Source of the DNA: Rhizophagus sp. LPA8_4_AMF
Lineage: Eukaryota > Glomeromycota > Glomeromycetes > Glomerales > Glomeraceae
DNA: 23,700 nt
Direction of reading: 5' to 3'
Assembly: GCA_021464525.1 (NCBI GenBank)
Contig: JADRCO010000998.1
Span: 1-23,700 of the forward strand
The notes under the pieces were generated by a model, which was given only the letters and a program-made list of their open reading frames with translations, was not told where the DNA came from and searched no databases. Numbering within the stretch: position 1 is the first letter of the stretch; each line of letters starts with the position of its first letter. Below are positions 11,538 to 22,086 of this stretch, one piece after another. The translations under genes were made by a program, and so were the position numbers.

Positions 11538-11766
11538 GTTTGAAATGTTTCATTATTGTCTGACATTCTCATAGTTTGAAACTTTTAAGGGATCTCACAT
11601 TAAAATTCTATACTTTTTTTTTTAATTTGGACAACAAATAATTTTATTTATATAAAATAAAATCAAAAAATTTGGAATGTTTCATTATTGTCTGACATTT
11701 AAGGGATTTCACATAGGTTATTTTTAATATTCTACACTTTTTTAATTTGGATAACAAATAATTTAT
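11538..11766. repeat. Tandem duplication of a unit of about 130 bp
   Basis: The phrase TGTTTCATTATTGTCTGACATT occurs at about 11545 and 11675. Both copies continue through TTTAAGGGAT(C/T)TCACAT, a T-rich patch and AATTTGGA(C/T)AACAAATAATTT, ending near 11645 and 11763. The copies differ by small indels; an extra CTCATAGTTTGAAAC sits only in the first. No reading frame is present. Confidence 0.6.
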
Positions 11767-12027
11767 GATCTTTTCGTTAAAAAAGGAAATCTGTTTCCCC
11801 ATTCCTTGTTACTAATGGTTAATATGGTTAATAGCAAAAAGGCATAAACAATACAATGATTCCATAATATTCATGTTTGACCAATCGGCCGTAACTGATT
11901 CGAAAATCTTTTTTTTTTGCTAGGAATTATTTTTAGGATACTAGGAATCTAGGATACGAATTGTAAAAAATTTTTTAATTGAAAAAATTGCAGTTCATTT
12001 GTTATAGATGTTTGTGCAACATATGAT
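11767..12027. other. Intergenic, no supported gene
   Basis: AT-rich spacer between two tandem duplications. A short internal echo of GGATACTAGGAATC near 11937-11955 is the only structure noted. Confidence 0.4.
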
Positions 12028-12612
12028 TGATATTCTAAAATTACACCACAAAATCTATTTACTGCGGCTTCAAATAAAGTCGTGCAACTTTGATTCATAT
12101 TTTTAGATTATTGAGGTATTTCGTTTAGGCTACTGCCTACGGTAAAAAAAAAAATTTTTTTTTTATTACTGTATTTATGTGTACTGTAACAGAATCTGCA
12201 ACACCGATGGATCCCATTGTTACAAAAATTTGAAAATTATTGTTTATCGGTTTTTTAAGATCAAAATATTTTGATCATTTATAATTTTTTTGTTTCATTG
12301 CAGTATAACGAATAAGATAAGTCTATGGAAGAATATTAATTACACCATGTTATACAAAATCTATTTGCTGCGGCTTTAAATAAAGTCGTGTAACTTTGAT
12401 TCATATTTTTAACATCTTTAAGGTAATTCATTTAGGCTACTGCCTACGATAAAAAAATTTTTTTTATTACTATATTTATATATATGTCAACGCCATAGTT
12501 ACAAAAATTTTGAAAATTATTGTTTATCGGTTTAAGATCAAAAATACTTTGATCCTTTATAATTTTTTTGTTTCATTGCAATATAACGAAAAAGATAAGT
12601 CTATGAAAGAAA
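12028..12612. repeat. Tandem duplication of a unit of about 290 bp
   Basis: Copy A (about 12028-12330) and copy B (about 12331-12612) share ordered blocks: ATTACACCA, AAATCTATTT(A/G)CTGCGGCTT, AAATAAAGTCGTG, AACTTTGATTCATATTTTTA, TTTAGGCTACTGCCTACG, an A-run followed by a T-run, TTGAAAATTATTGTTTATCGG, TTTATAATTTTTTTGTTTC and AAGATAAGTCTATG. Each copy carries the small palindrome TAGGC-TACT-GCCTA next to an A/T palindrome (A11T10 in A, A7T8 in B). No protein is encoded. It looks like a duplicated non-coding repeat-family member. Confidence 0.7.
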
Positions 12613-13199
12613 CTTATTGTAAAAAAAAAGGTAAGTACACTGATAAAATTGCAATCTTTTGTTTTTTACAAAAAAAAAAATATTGCTTTTTATTATAAAA
12701 ACTAAATTTTTTTTTATATTTTTTAGAACCTGCGACAATCAATTATTGTCCGAGTGCCCAAATCCGGCGGACACGTCACTGACCCAAACAATAAAGTCTT
12801 TGTCAACTGAAGCCTAAACTAATTAATTTATTTTTTTTTTTAAGAAATACTCGATTTTAGTTCTTATTTACTTCTTATTGGAGTTTCTAAGATGGTTTAC
12901 TTACAAGGTATAGAAGTATACAATTGGCCGTAATAAAATTCGTTCCAAATCAAGGTTTCAGAGATTTTGAGCAAAACATGGGCGAAACGTTCTGGATTTG
13001 AAAATAGTTTTGCCCGAAACACTCGACCCGTATCAGGTAATCACTGAACATTTTTGGACATCATCCAAAAGCCTTTTTTTAGACATTATAATAGAAGGTT
13101 CCACAACCGATGTTTTGAATTAATTTTAATGTAATTCTTAATGAAAACTAAATAATTCTTTTTTTTTGTTTGATAGTTAATCCGATATGTGAAAAAAAA
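12613..13199. other. Intergenic; small GC-richer patch
   Basis: No gene seen. A GC-richer patch at about 12728-12785 contains GTCCG and CGGAC arms 15 bp apart, able to form a short hairpin, next to the end of the tandem duplication. A GCGAAAC/GCCCGAAAC-bearing stretch at about 12960-13040 recalls the GCGAAA-rich repeat near 7100-7200. Confidence 0.35.
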
Positions 13200-13690
13200 A
13201 TAATGGAAATATATAGAGAATTAAACAACCCATCGTTTTATATCAGCAGATACTAAAATTATTTAAGAGATTGCTTAAATAAAGTCTATGGCTTCCGTAA
13301 ACCTAATTTATTGGGTGGTCTTAGGAAAATTCTTAGTAGTAGACTTGGATTCAGTTCTACCTAATGATATCCGCTGTTGATATTGTGTTTCCTGCGTCAT
13401 CATCCCTGTCTACGTTATTCCTGTTGTCCACGCACTACAGCTGATACATCGTTTCTTCGTAATATAGATGGAACTTGGATGAATTTACTAGAGATGGGGG
13501 TGTCTTCTATGTCTTCTACTACCCCTTTCAGGTAATAAAATTAGAGTCACGAAATAAGATCACTGGATTTAGTAGCGATTGGAACTACAAGTCTCTATGT
13601 CAGAATAAAATTTGGAGATTTCGGTGTGAATATTAGTGATCCTTTTGAGAACAATGAAGATGACAATATCAATTCATCTGATGCTACCTG
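13200..13690 (+). pseudogene. Possible coding relic, unidentified
   Basis: This stretch is richer in G+C than its surroundings and holds frames that read like protein but are broken by stops: an ELNNPSFYISRY segment, stop, NYLRDCLNKVYGFRKPN and onward near 13217-13365; TTADTSFLRNIDGTWMNLLE near 13436-13495; and AIGTTSLYVRIKFGDFGVNI near 13579-13638 ending at a TGA near 13688. The YGFRK pentapeptide after an LN pair recalls heat-shock-factor-type DNA-binding domains, but the match is too short to name a family. It may equally be repeat-derived. Confidence 0.2.
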
Positions 13691-14225
13691 AAAGGGTTTC
13701 CAGTGGAATCGTTGCAATAAGTTATCTGAATGAAATGTATATAGATAGAGAAATTATTACTTACATGTAATTCTTTGGTTCGTCCTTTCGGAACTTAGAG
13801 TTTACAGGCACCATCGTTATCTTAGAAAGCTCTGACTACAACACCTCCAATCTCTTTTTCTCCGCTATCATCTTCACCACATCATCAATATGTTGATACA
13901 CAATTCAAGCAATGCAGTTAGACGAGCTGCTACTACTGGACGAATGAAGATGGCTGCTTACATTATGAATTAATGTGCCACAATGCGAAGCAAGGCATTT
14001 CACGAACATCCAAACACATTTTTTTTGTAACATAAATCAGAGTGTGTCGTTCTCTGAAATAGATTTTTCGCAAAAACACATACCAATATGAAATTCCAAA
14101 TGAAACAACCCAAGTATACATGGAAATCAAACATTCTTTAAGTAGTGATGCCAAAGGGAAGCAATTTAACTAGAGTTTATCATTGCAATATCAAGAGACG
14201 TGATCGGGAATATTACTTCTGAGAA
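13691..14225. other. Intergenic, no supported gene
   Basis: Continues the slightly GC-richer zone. Scattered short frames are open (for example YEIPNETTQVYMEIKHSLSS near 14079-14138), but none joins into a gene model. The minus-strand open frame at 13963-14154 has no recognisable features. Confidence 0.35.
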
Positions 14226-14301
14226 AAATGTGGCGTAGCCGAAAACCGGAAAAATTTCGGCAGGTGTGACCATGCGGTCACACTTGGAATAAAATGTGGC
14301 G
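14226..14301. repeat. Short hairpin flanked by an 11-bp direct repeat
   Basis: GTGTGACC at 14264-14271 and GGTCACAC at 14276-14283 form a perfect 8-bp stem around ATGC, extendable by A-T and C-G pairs across a G-T wobble. The word AAAATGTGGCG occurs just before (14226) and just after (14291). The GC content is well above the background. It may be a remnant of a small mobile element. Confidence 0.45.
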
Positions 14302-16331
14302 CACTATAGCATCATCAGTAGTCCGACTACTTCTCATGGTATGTTGGCTATATTTCTTTGGAACGTTCTCATTTTCATTTCAGGTGAAATTGCAGATCAA
14401 TTAAAAAATTTTTTTTTTTTTGATCGTACTATCGGCTATAATAAAAAAAACATATTTTAAAACTCGTTCCAACCCATCCGACATAGGTAGGTCATATTAT
14501 AAGTTGCATAAATAGTTATAATTCGTTCTTTTTGGTTATTTTTTCTAACTACTTTTTTTTTTCTTCCATAGTTTCTTATTTACATATATAATTTTTGAAG
14601 GTGGATACTTAAGAAAGCTTAATAGTACGCATAATTGATACCTGATATTGAAAATCCTGTAAAATATGCAAATAAATTTTGACATGAAGTTTATATTAAT
14701 TATTTTATAATGGCTTCTATATTATTTATAAAACCAAATACCAATGTGAAAAAATAAAATTTATCCTATTTTACCATTTTTTCAATTATATTTTAGAAAT
14801 TTCCTTCAATTAATACTAAATATTAGGTACGTACAGTAATGTATTATATATATATAATAAGATTGGCTAAATTTAGGCCAAAATGCAAATTAATTTTTTA
14901 TAAAAATTTTAATAAAAAATACGCAATCTTGATGACCTAACTATGGACGAAAAAATCTTAAATTATACGCAAATCAAAACTTCACTTCGTCTAACTCCAC
15001 TATGATGGACGACGCATCTGTGTACCCTACCCCTGTATATATTTCTGGGTTCTATCTGTCACTTTTGTCTAACTTAAAATATCACTCATTACTTGTTTAT
15101 ATGAATAATTGAATCGATCTTATCAATCTTGACATATAAAGTATATTATAATAACAAGGAAATTGTTGATGGGTATAATCCAATAATATGGTTATCTTTC
15201 TGGTGATTATAAACCAAAGGTAGTTTTTAAAAATGAGAATAACTTTATTGAAGATATAAATATTAGTAATGTAAAAAGTTGTAAGTTATGCATTAGAATG
15301 TAGTCCTAAACTAGCAGAAGCCGGTTGCGAAGTAACGGAATGATTAATGTCGTCAATAAAGATGATCATAGTTATTTTGAATCGATATACCGTAAGTCGT
15401 CCTGGTATAAAAATTTTTGATCCAAACCTTTTAATATGCAGTATCACCTTTTTTCAATATCAAACATGTTAATTATTGATAATTGATAAAATATAAAATG
15501 TTTTAATCTATAAAGATACAGTAATAATATTTGCATACAAATATTATAATAATAAATTATGCATGATATATTAGTTTTTCTTTAAAAAAGGAAATATACG
15601 TCCACACTTTTCGGATCATTCATTAAATTATCTGCCGATAATTTAATTTAAAAAAGTTTTAATTGATATATTAAAATTTTATGTGCGATTTAATTTTTAA
15701 TCGATTAGCCAGGTAATTAGAGATTATTCACCCGATCCGATTAAAATTTTATTCTAAAAAAAAAAAAATTCTAGAAAATTTTTATTTTAATACTACAACA
15801 AATTAAAGTATTAAAAAAAATATTATTTATTAACAGAAATTAAATAAAGTGAAAATTAAATATATAAATATATCCCACTTAACATCAAATTATATTCGCT
15901 CCATAAAATTTACAACGCTAATCTAATCCATCCTGAAGCTAAGAGCGAGTACTAAAAAAAACAATCAAATAGTACAATCAAATGTATATCAAATTAATAA
16001 TAATCAAATAAAGGAACAGAGAAATTTCGTTCATTTGAAGTCAAGATTTGATTGGTTGATCACTACAAAAAAAAAAAAAAATAAATTAAATTAAAAAGAA
16101 AGGAAGATAATCGAACCTAGATTATTAAATTATTAAGCTAATTTAAACTATTACCTATTAGTAGAACTTACCGAGGATATTCAACCAGATCAGGTGCAGA
16201 TGCATCCCACGTTACACAATTCAAAATTATTTGCATGCTGGATTTTTTTAGTTACATAGACTAGCTGTAGTGCAACAGGATTAAATGAGTTTAAATTAAT
16301 ATCTTATATAATATTATGTTTTTTTTATCTC
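14302..16331. other. Long gene-poor stretch
   Basis: About 2 kb of AT-rich sequence with poly-A/T runs and a TA dinucleotide run near 14847. A patch at about 14990-15060 is less AT-rich but has no long frame. No gene, tRNA or rRNA was recognised on either strand. Confidence 0.5.
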
Positions 16332-16474
16332 TGTTGTAGACCAAACTTGACCACGTCCCAAATCGTCCCGTCGGCCTAAATTATTGGCCCATCTAATAGT
16401 GCCTTAAAACCGTACCAGAGATGATCTCCTAATTTGGGCCGATGGGACGATTTGGGACAGTTTGGTCTACAACA
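16332..16474. mobile_element. MITE-like element with terminal inverted repeats of about 40 bp
   Basis: The left end reads TGTTGTAGACCAAACT and, after 7 extra bases (TGACCAC), GTCCCAAATCGTCCCGTCGGCC. The right end in reverse complement reads TGTTGTAGACCAAACT followed directly by GTCCCAAATCGTCCCATCGGCC. Thus about 38 of 39 arm positions match apart from the 7-nt insertion. The 143-bp element has no coding capacity and is much more GC-rich than its flanks. No clear target-site duplication is visible, so the superfamily is not assigned. Confidence 0.75.
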
Positions 16475-18170
16475 TTTCTAAGTAAAAAAATATGCTTATA
16501 TTCTAACTAAAAATATTATACAAAGCATAATAAAAAAAAATATTTTATTTTGATTATATCGCCGATGCAAATCAAGAGGTAAAAGAACGAACAAAAGAAA
16601 AAAATTAGTAAAATAATAATTTAAAATAAAAAATCACGCTTAATGTTCACGCTTACCGTAGGGCTCGCAGCATCAAATCTGATCGATGCGATCACTGATC
16701 TAGGATCTAAGCCTAAAGTTAAAATAAATTATACCTACACATAAAAAATATTCTATAAAAAAATATTATTTAGTAAAAAAAACTGGGATGAAAAATATCA
16801 AAATTCAGTTTTAAAAAAAAAATCGGAAAGAAAAATCATTAAATTTCGGGTTTAAAAAACTATTAAAAATCCGGTCTGACAAAAAGAGACCGAAAAAAAA
16901 TATATCAGATATTAAAAAAAGAAATTAAATTTTTTTTTAATAGATATTTTTTACAATTAAATAATATAATACTTTCAAAATCTACAAAAATATTACAGAT
17001 ATGTTTATATTTCAGCTCTTTCTTCATACATGATCATCGGTAAACGCCAATTATCACCACGTAGACAGATTATTAGAATACATTTTATTAAGTACTGTAT
17101 AAACAAACTCATTATAACAAACATTAAGAACGATATTATTAATAAAATTACAGTTTCTTATAGCGACAAGTGAAAATCTACTACAAGTGCAGAAGGCAAA
17201 AACATTAATATAAACAAATAAAATAGATATTTTCATTTATATACATATATAAATTGTCATTGTCTCGATTGAATCTATAATAATCATTCACAGCAAGCTG
17301 GTTGATGAATATTTGTAAGTCACGAATAACACATGTTATCCTACAACCAAATAGGATCATGCTTTTTTCATCATGCTGATATTTTTTTATTAAGTTATAA
17401 ATAAACTACAATCGCATAATTATATTGTAAGTCACGAATAATATAATTTCCTTACTTTCATTAATTAGGAATTGCGCTCTTGAAACTGGTAAATAACTGT
17501 ATTCTTAATTTTTTCTTTTAAAAATTTCTTTACCATTATTTCGTACTACTATACAATTATACTAGCAGTTGGCTAAGCATCAGAAACAACTTTCCTATTA
17601 GCTTAAAAACCAAATCATTGATCGTATATGTAACAGTTGGGACATTCTAATTTTAGCAATTCTATTCAATTTTTTTAAAAATTTTGTAAATAAATGAAGG
17701 GCCAAGGAAAAATCATTATTTTAAATATTTTCTTTAGAGAAAGAAAAATGGTAAAAGAACCTCAAAAGGATTCTTCTTATTAAATAATTTTTTTCTCGTA
17801 ATTATAGTTGTAGAATAATAAAATTGTAGATAATCATTAGTACTGCTATCGTTATTATGCAATAAATTTGGGTTGATAATTTATGTTTTTGGCTTGTGTC
17901 ATATATTTAATTTTCTTGTAGTTATTTTCCTTTCAAAATATTTTTTTTTTTTAAAAAAAAAAAAATTAATACTTGTACTAAACCAAAGTTCTAATTTGAA
18001 TAACTTCCACCTACTTACTCGTAGTGCCATCAACAAAATGAACGTGAATACTGCGCCTCATACGCGTGCAAATCAAAATCGGAGATAGTTAATATGACCC
18101 ATCTTAATATGACTCACCTTTACGTTAATATGTAGTAATGAGTCATCTTAAATATAAAAATCCGTATTTA
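16475..18170. other. Long gene-poor stretch
   Basis: AT-rich. Items seen: a GC-richer patch at 16637-16720 with an open minus-strand frame of about 30 codons (LGLDPRSVIASIRFDAASP) of unknown origin; a direct repeat GTAAGTCACGAATAA at 17316 and 17430; a T12A13 palindrome at 17941-17965; and TTAATATGAC repeats near 18090-18112. None supports a gene. Confidence 0.45.
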
Positions 18171-18424
18171 TTTTTCACCCCATTTCTCCTCTCCTCCCTC
18201 TCTTTCCTGTCTTTTCTCTAACCCTTCCCCACTCTCCTCTCCTTCCTATTCACTCTTGCCGTCACTCATTTTTCCTTCTCTTGTCGTCCCTCTTCACCCT
18301 TATCTTACATTTTTTCTTTCCTTCTTTCGCTTCCTCTCTTCCCTCCCTTCCCTTCTTTACTTTATCCCTTCCTTTCCTCCTTTCCTGTCCCTCCCTTCAT
18401 CTTGTTTTTATTTTACTTTACTTA
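18171..18424. repeat. Polypyrimidine tract of about 250 bp
   Basis: The + strand is almost all C and T, with few purines, from TTTTTCACCCC to about 18424. It contains repeated words such as CTCCTTTCC and CCCTTCC. The asymmetry is far stronger than in any other part of the window. Open frames across it are composition artefacts. It could adopt triplex (H-DNA) structure. Confidence 0.8.
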
Positions 18425-18439
18425 TTTTTGGGATATTTT

Positions 18440-18735
18440 GGAGCAGCATGATGCTATGCATGGGTGGGAGCATAGCGTGCTTACTTTGTAAGCCTGTGAG
18501 TACCAGCTTTGCTGCAGTCTCACAGTAGGGCTGGCTGGGAATTTTTTGGAGCGGTATGGTACTATGCGAGGGTTGGAGCATAGTTCGCTTACTTATAGTA
18601 AGCTCGTGGGTACCAGTTTTTGCTGCAGTCCTGCGATAGGACCGGTTGGTTGTGGAACGGCATGGTGCTATGCGTAGTTTTCATGGGAGGAGCATAGTGC
18701 ACTTCTTAGGAAGTCCCTTGTGGTAGGGCCGTAGT
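18440..18735. repeat. Three tandem units of about 106 bp with conserved stem-loops
   Basis: Units start at 18440, 18548 and 18654 with GGAGCAGCATG, GGAGCGGTATGG and GGAACGGCATGG. Each then has a (G/A)CTATGC...GCATAG(C/T) stem. Unit 1 has GCTTAC-TTT-GTAAGC and unit 2 has GCTTACT-TAT-AGTAAGC; unit 3 has ACTTC-TTAG-GAAGT at the same place. Units 1 and 2 also share a third stem: TGTGAG (18495-18500) with CTCACA (18519-18524), and CGTGGG (18605-18610) with CCTGCG (18630-18635), the first around a CAGC-TTT-GCTG hairpin. Unit 3 is truncated. Paired positions change together between units, which suggests that structure, not sequence, is kept. There are no clear Pol III boxes and no protein frame. Confidence 0.75.
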
Positions 18736-18740
18736 ACTTT

Positions 18741-19372
18741 TTCATTAATTTCAATAATTAAATGTAACTAGATTTTTGTTAATGAATGTAACTTATTTTT
18801 AAGATAATTTATAAAAATGAAGCAAAACAATTATATATAAAAAGAGGTATCATTTCAATATAGTTCTCATAGTTATATTTTGTCATTTTAATGTTTTTCG
18901 TATTAAAAAAAATTCCTTTTTAATTATCAACAATTTATTTGACTATTATTAAATAATAATAATAGTAGAATTAATAATATAACAATTTTAAATTGACTAA
19001 TTGATTGTTTAGTAATTATTCAGTTATTAAATTTTATACTAAGACACCCACGCCATACATCCTGGCCGGGGTAGTACCTGAGTACACCAAAGGTATGTGT
19101 AAATTGATTATTTATGGCCAAACTCCGTCAATTTAGGGCACAACTTATTATATAATATTATTCTGGAAAGGTGTTGTTAGTATATAAAAAAATAAAAATT
19201 GGAAATCTATTTATTATACATTATAATTAAATGTTAAATGTTTTTTTTACATAAGATTTGCTGTTTACAAATCATATTCTTCACCATAAATTTCTATTGT
19301 TCAAATTATATTTTGCAAATCGGATTACTCCTATGAACGAGTTTTTGAATTTCCAGAAATTGATATTATTTC
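18741..19372. other. Intergenic, no supported gene
   Basis: AT-rich spacer and 3' flank of the Kelch gene on the minus strand. A GC-richer patch at about 19044-19085 (ACACCCACGCC, CCTGGCCGGGG) stands out and may be a fragment of another repeat, but no ends could be defined. Confidence 0.4.
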
Positions 19373-21090
19373 TTATGCTTGATTATGAATTAGATTATTA
19401 GGTAATGTCGCATCATTTGGTAATGTCGCATTATTTCGTTCTTTTTTGTTTTTATACCACTTGTATAATAAGTAAATTCCAACTATTAATAAAATAGCAT
19501 TAATTATAGCTCCAATAATTATACTTGTTATGATATCTGAATGATTTGCTTTTGTGTTTAATTGTGTATTAGGTTGATCAAGTTGTATATCATTGGTTTT
19601 TGATGGGGCCATAGATGTAGATGTAGGGTGATTGGGCTGTATATAATTATTAGGCGTAAAAGATGATGTCCAAATATATTCGTTATTATTACTAATATCA
19701 AGCAATAGCAAATCATTCTCACTTTCATGATTATAACCTTCACCTTTTAATACATAATTATAAATAAGTATTTCTATTAAATTAAAATTTTATAAATAAA
19801 AATATTAATATTATATTTACCAAAAGTTATACCCATGTATTTCCCAATTAATACTGCTTTATGAGAAGTACGACTTGATGGAATCTTTCCAGTAACTTTT
19901 GGTATATACCAATTAAAATTATTTACGCTTAACACATAAAGTGGATTTTTTGCGATGATTTTATTGTCTTCTTGTCCACCATAAATAATCACACTTTGTC
20001 TATCTAGTCCTATTAATCATGAAATTAAATTAACTTTCTTTTGAATGGATAATTTCAACTAAAAAAATATTATTATTCCGTTAAAGTAAAAAAAATATAT
20101 ATTTACCAAGAATACTTGAAAATGAATATCTTGCTGAAGGTATTGATCCACTAGTTTGCTAAAATATTTAAGTTTTTATTTTACATGTTATTGATAATCA
20201 AATTTATTAATAGTCATGTCTACATAAAAAAAGTTCGTTACCTTCACAATCCAAAAATCATTCATAGTGTCGTACAAATACACCTTTATATATAAAGTAA
20301 TATATAATTATTTATGATAATCGATTGATTGATTTTTTTATTATATATATACTTACCTGATCTAGTGGAATCGAACCATTATTATAACCACCTAATTATA
20401 ATAGTAATATTATCAATTTATAAAATTTCATATTTTTGATTTAAAATAAAATTACATACCCATATAAATAATAAACTTATTTGGTAATAATACAGCACCG
20501 TATTGTGTTCTTGGAAAAGGTGAATTAATTGAATTAGCTTTTTTCCAAGATAAATTATTTGAATTTATTATAAACATATCGTTAATATTATACGTAAAGG
20601 GGGATCCGCCAAACAAATATATGATTGATTCATCAAGTATAGAAGTTACTCCTTGTTTTCTTGGTACACCATTTATTTCTTGAAATTTCCATAAGTTACT
20701 TTGTGTATCAAATTTATAAGATGAAGCCATCGTTTCATAACTATTTAAACTAACCCCACCAAATAGGAATATTATATTATCAACTGCCAAGGTCGTAGCA
20801 AGATGATGTGACGGAACGATGCTATCTTTTGAAGATAAGTTATGCCATTTTACTTTGTTGGTATTAAAAGGAACAGAGAAATCAATATACAAAAATGTTT
20901 CTTTTGGTGATGAATTGTTTCCGTCAATAGCTCCACCCAAAATATATAATTTATTGTGAATAAGTGTAGAAGTATGACCACTACGTGGATCTGGCTTGAT
21001 AAATATTTGTGGTTTTACTTCATTTATTAATAATAATTGAAGAAAAATACCAAAGATGATATAAATTGTAAAATTTTTTAACAAAATCAT
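19373..21090 (-). CDS. Secreted/membrane-anchored Kelch-repeat protein, six exons
   Basis: Exons in transcript order: 21090-20460, 20391-20357, 20283-20242, 20158-20107, 20009-19821 and 19743-19373. All five introns (68-97 bp) have GT/AG ends and keep frame; the product is 439 aa. A signal peptide covers about residues 1-28. Six Kelch blades follow, each with an R/S-x-x-x-x-(A/S) strand and a Gly pair or its trace: YILGGA, FLFGGVS, YLFGGSP, YMGGGYN (joined across exons 1-2), IIYGGQE and ITFGGEGYN (joined across exons 5-6). Six blades suffice to close a beta-propeller. A Pro/Thr/Ser/Asn-rich stalk (about 345-385) leads to one TM helix (387-410, ending LLYKWYKNKKER) and a short basic cytosolic tail, giving type I topology. 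Kelch propellers bind proteins or glycans; the ligand is unknown here. The start codon is the first Met directly before the hydrophobic leader. Confidence 0.88.
19401..19436. repeat. 18-bp tandem duplication inside the Kelch gene
   Basis: Two head-to-tail 18-nt units, GGTAATGTCGCATCATTT and GGTAATGTCGCATTATTT, differ at one base. On the minus strand they encode the repeated peptide NATLPN-DATLPN in the cytosolic tail, so the duplication keeps frame. Confidence 0.8.
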
Positions 21091-22086
21091 TACTTTTGGA
21101 ATTTATTTTTTTTTTCTAAACCCCTAAAGTTGAAGGACTTGTTACGAGCTTGAGGTCCGATTATATTTAGTTTGTTGTTTTTTTTTCTTATTGAATTTTC
21201 TTATTTAGGAAAGAATATTGATTATTATCAATGCTTAATAAGGCTTTTTCTATCACATGAAACCGTGCAACCTTTGCCGATACCACAGATACCACAGCAC
21301 TACCTTAGAATTTCTAGAATGCCGATCATTCGGAAATGGAATTACAACTGATGTAACACAGCTCACGGGCTTGATACGCGAGATCGGGCGTATGTGTGCA
21401 AGGCGTAAATCTTACATGAATAAAATTCCGAACACCGAGGATAACTTAAATTAAGTATAACTCATATATGCGGATTAATGAAATGACATAAAGAGAAGGG
21501 GTGAACAAGAGGAATTTTTGTCGATATTTTTTGGGGATTTTTAGTATTTTGCAGATCGCCGGCTAAAGCAGCGATATTTCTAACATTTCATTTATTTATG
21601 TCATTTTTGTTATGATTTATTCTTTGTTCGTTAAATAAAATGTACAATACAACTTAATTTATATGTATTCGATTATACATTTTATTGAACTGATACTATC
21701 ACGTGACTTCGACGGAAAGGTGATAACACATTTCTTGAAATGATCAAAGCCGATTGTTTTACAAACAAATTGAATGGAAGTACCTACTACATTATTATAT
21801 AACAATTGGCTAGTCATAGTTTATAGCAAATTTTAATTCGTTAGTTATATATTTATAAAGAATTCTGCTATCGAGGCAAACTAAATAATGAAATATTTCC
21901 TTAAAAAGAACGTTCATTATGACAACAAAAAATGTTCTCTAATCAGGATTTTATAATGTATAAGGAGTGTATAAGCAGTATGTTTAACCATGCTAATAAC
22001 AAAAAATTTAGGCTACATCAACATGATAACATGGTAACTAATTCTAGCAAAACTGGGTAAATATAATTTAAAGAAAATGCATACTG
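21091..22086. other. Intergenic; upstream region of the Kelch gene
   Basis: The first few hundred bases are the likely promoter of the Kelch gene. An ATG-initiated 65-codon frame on the + strand (21257-21454) lies in a GC-richer patch but shows no recognisable domain and overlaps the promoter region, so it is not called as a gene. The remainder is AT-rich spacer without visible structure. Confidence 0.4.

Noticed and set aside
12510-12698. Lys- and Phe-rich 62-codon frame
   Set aside because: Falls in the tandem duplication and A/T runs; the other copy does not keep the frame.
13963-14154. Minus-strand 63-codon frame
   Set aside because: No domain, no gene context, and equally plausible broken frames exist on the other strand.
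16637-16720. GC-richer 30-codon minus-strand frame with GATC-rich palindromic words
   Set aside because: No start, splice sites or family resemblance; may be a repeat fragment, but ends could not be defined.
18256-18528. Open frame of 90 codons rich in Ser, Leu, Phe and Pro
   Set aside because: It is the translation of the polypyrimidine tract and runs into the structured repeat; composition alone explains it.
21257-21454. 65-codon + strand frame with several Cys and Arg residues
   Set aside because: No recognisable domain, no splice context, and it lies in the upstream region of the Kelch gene; kept only as a note.
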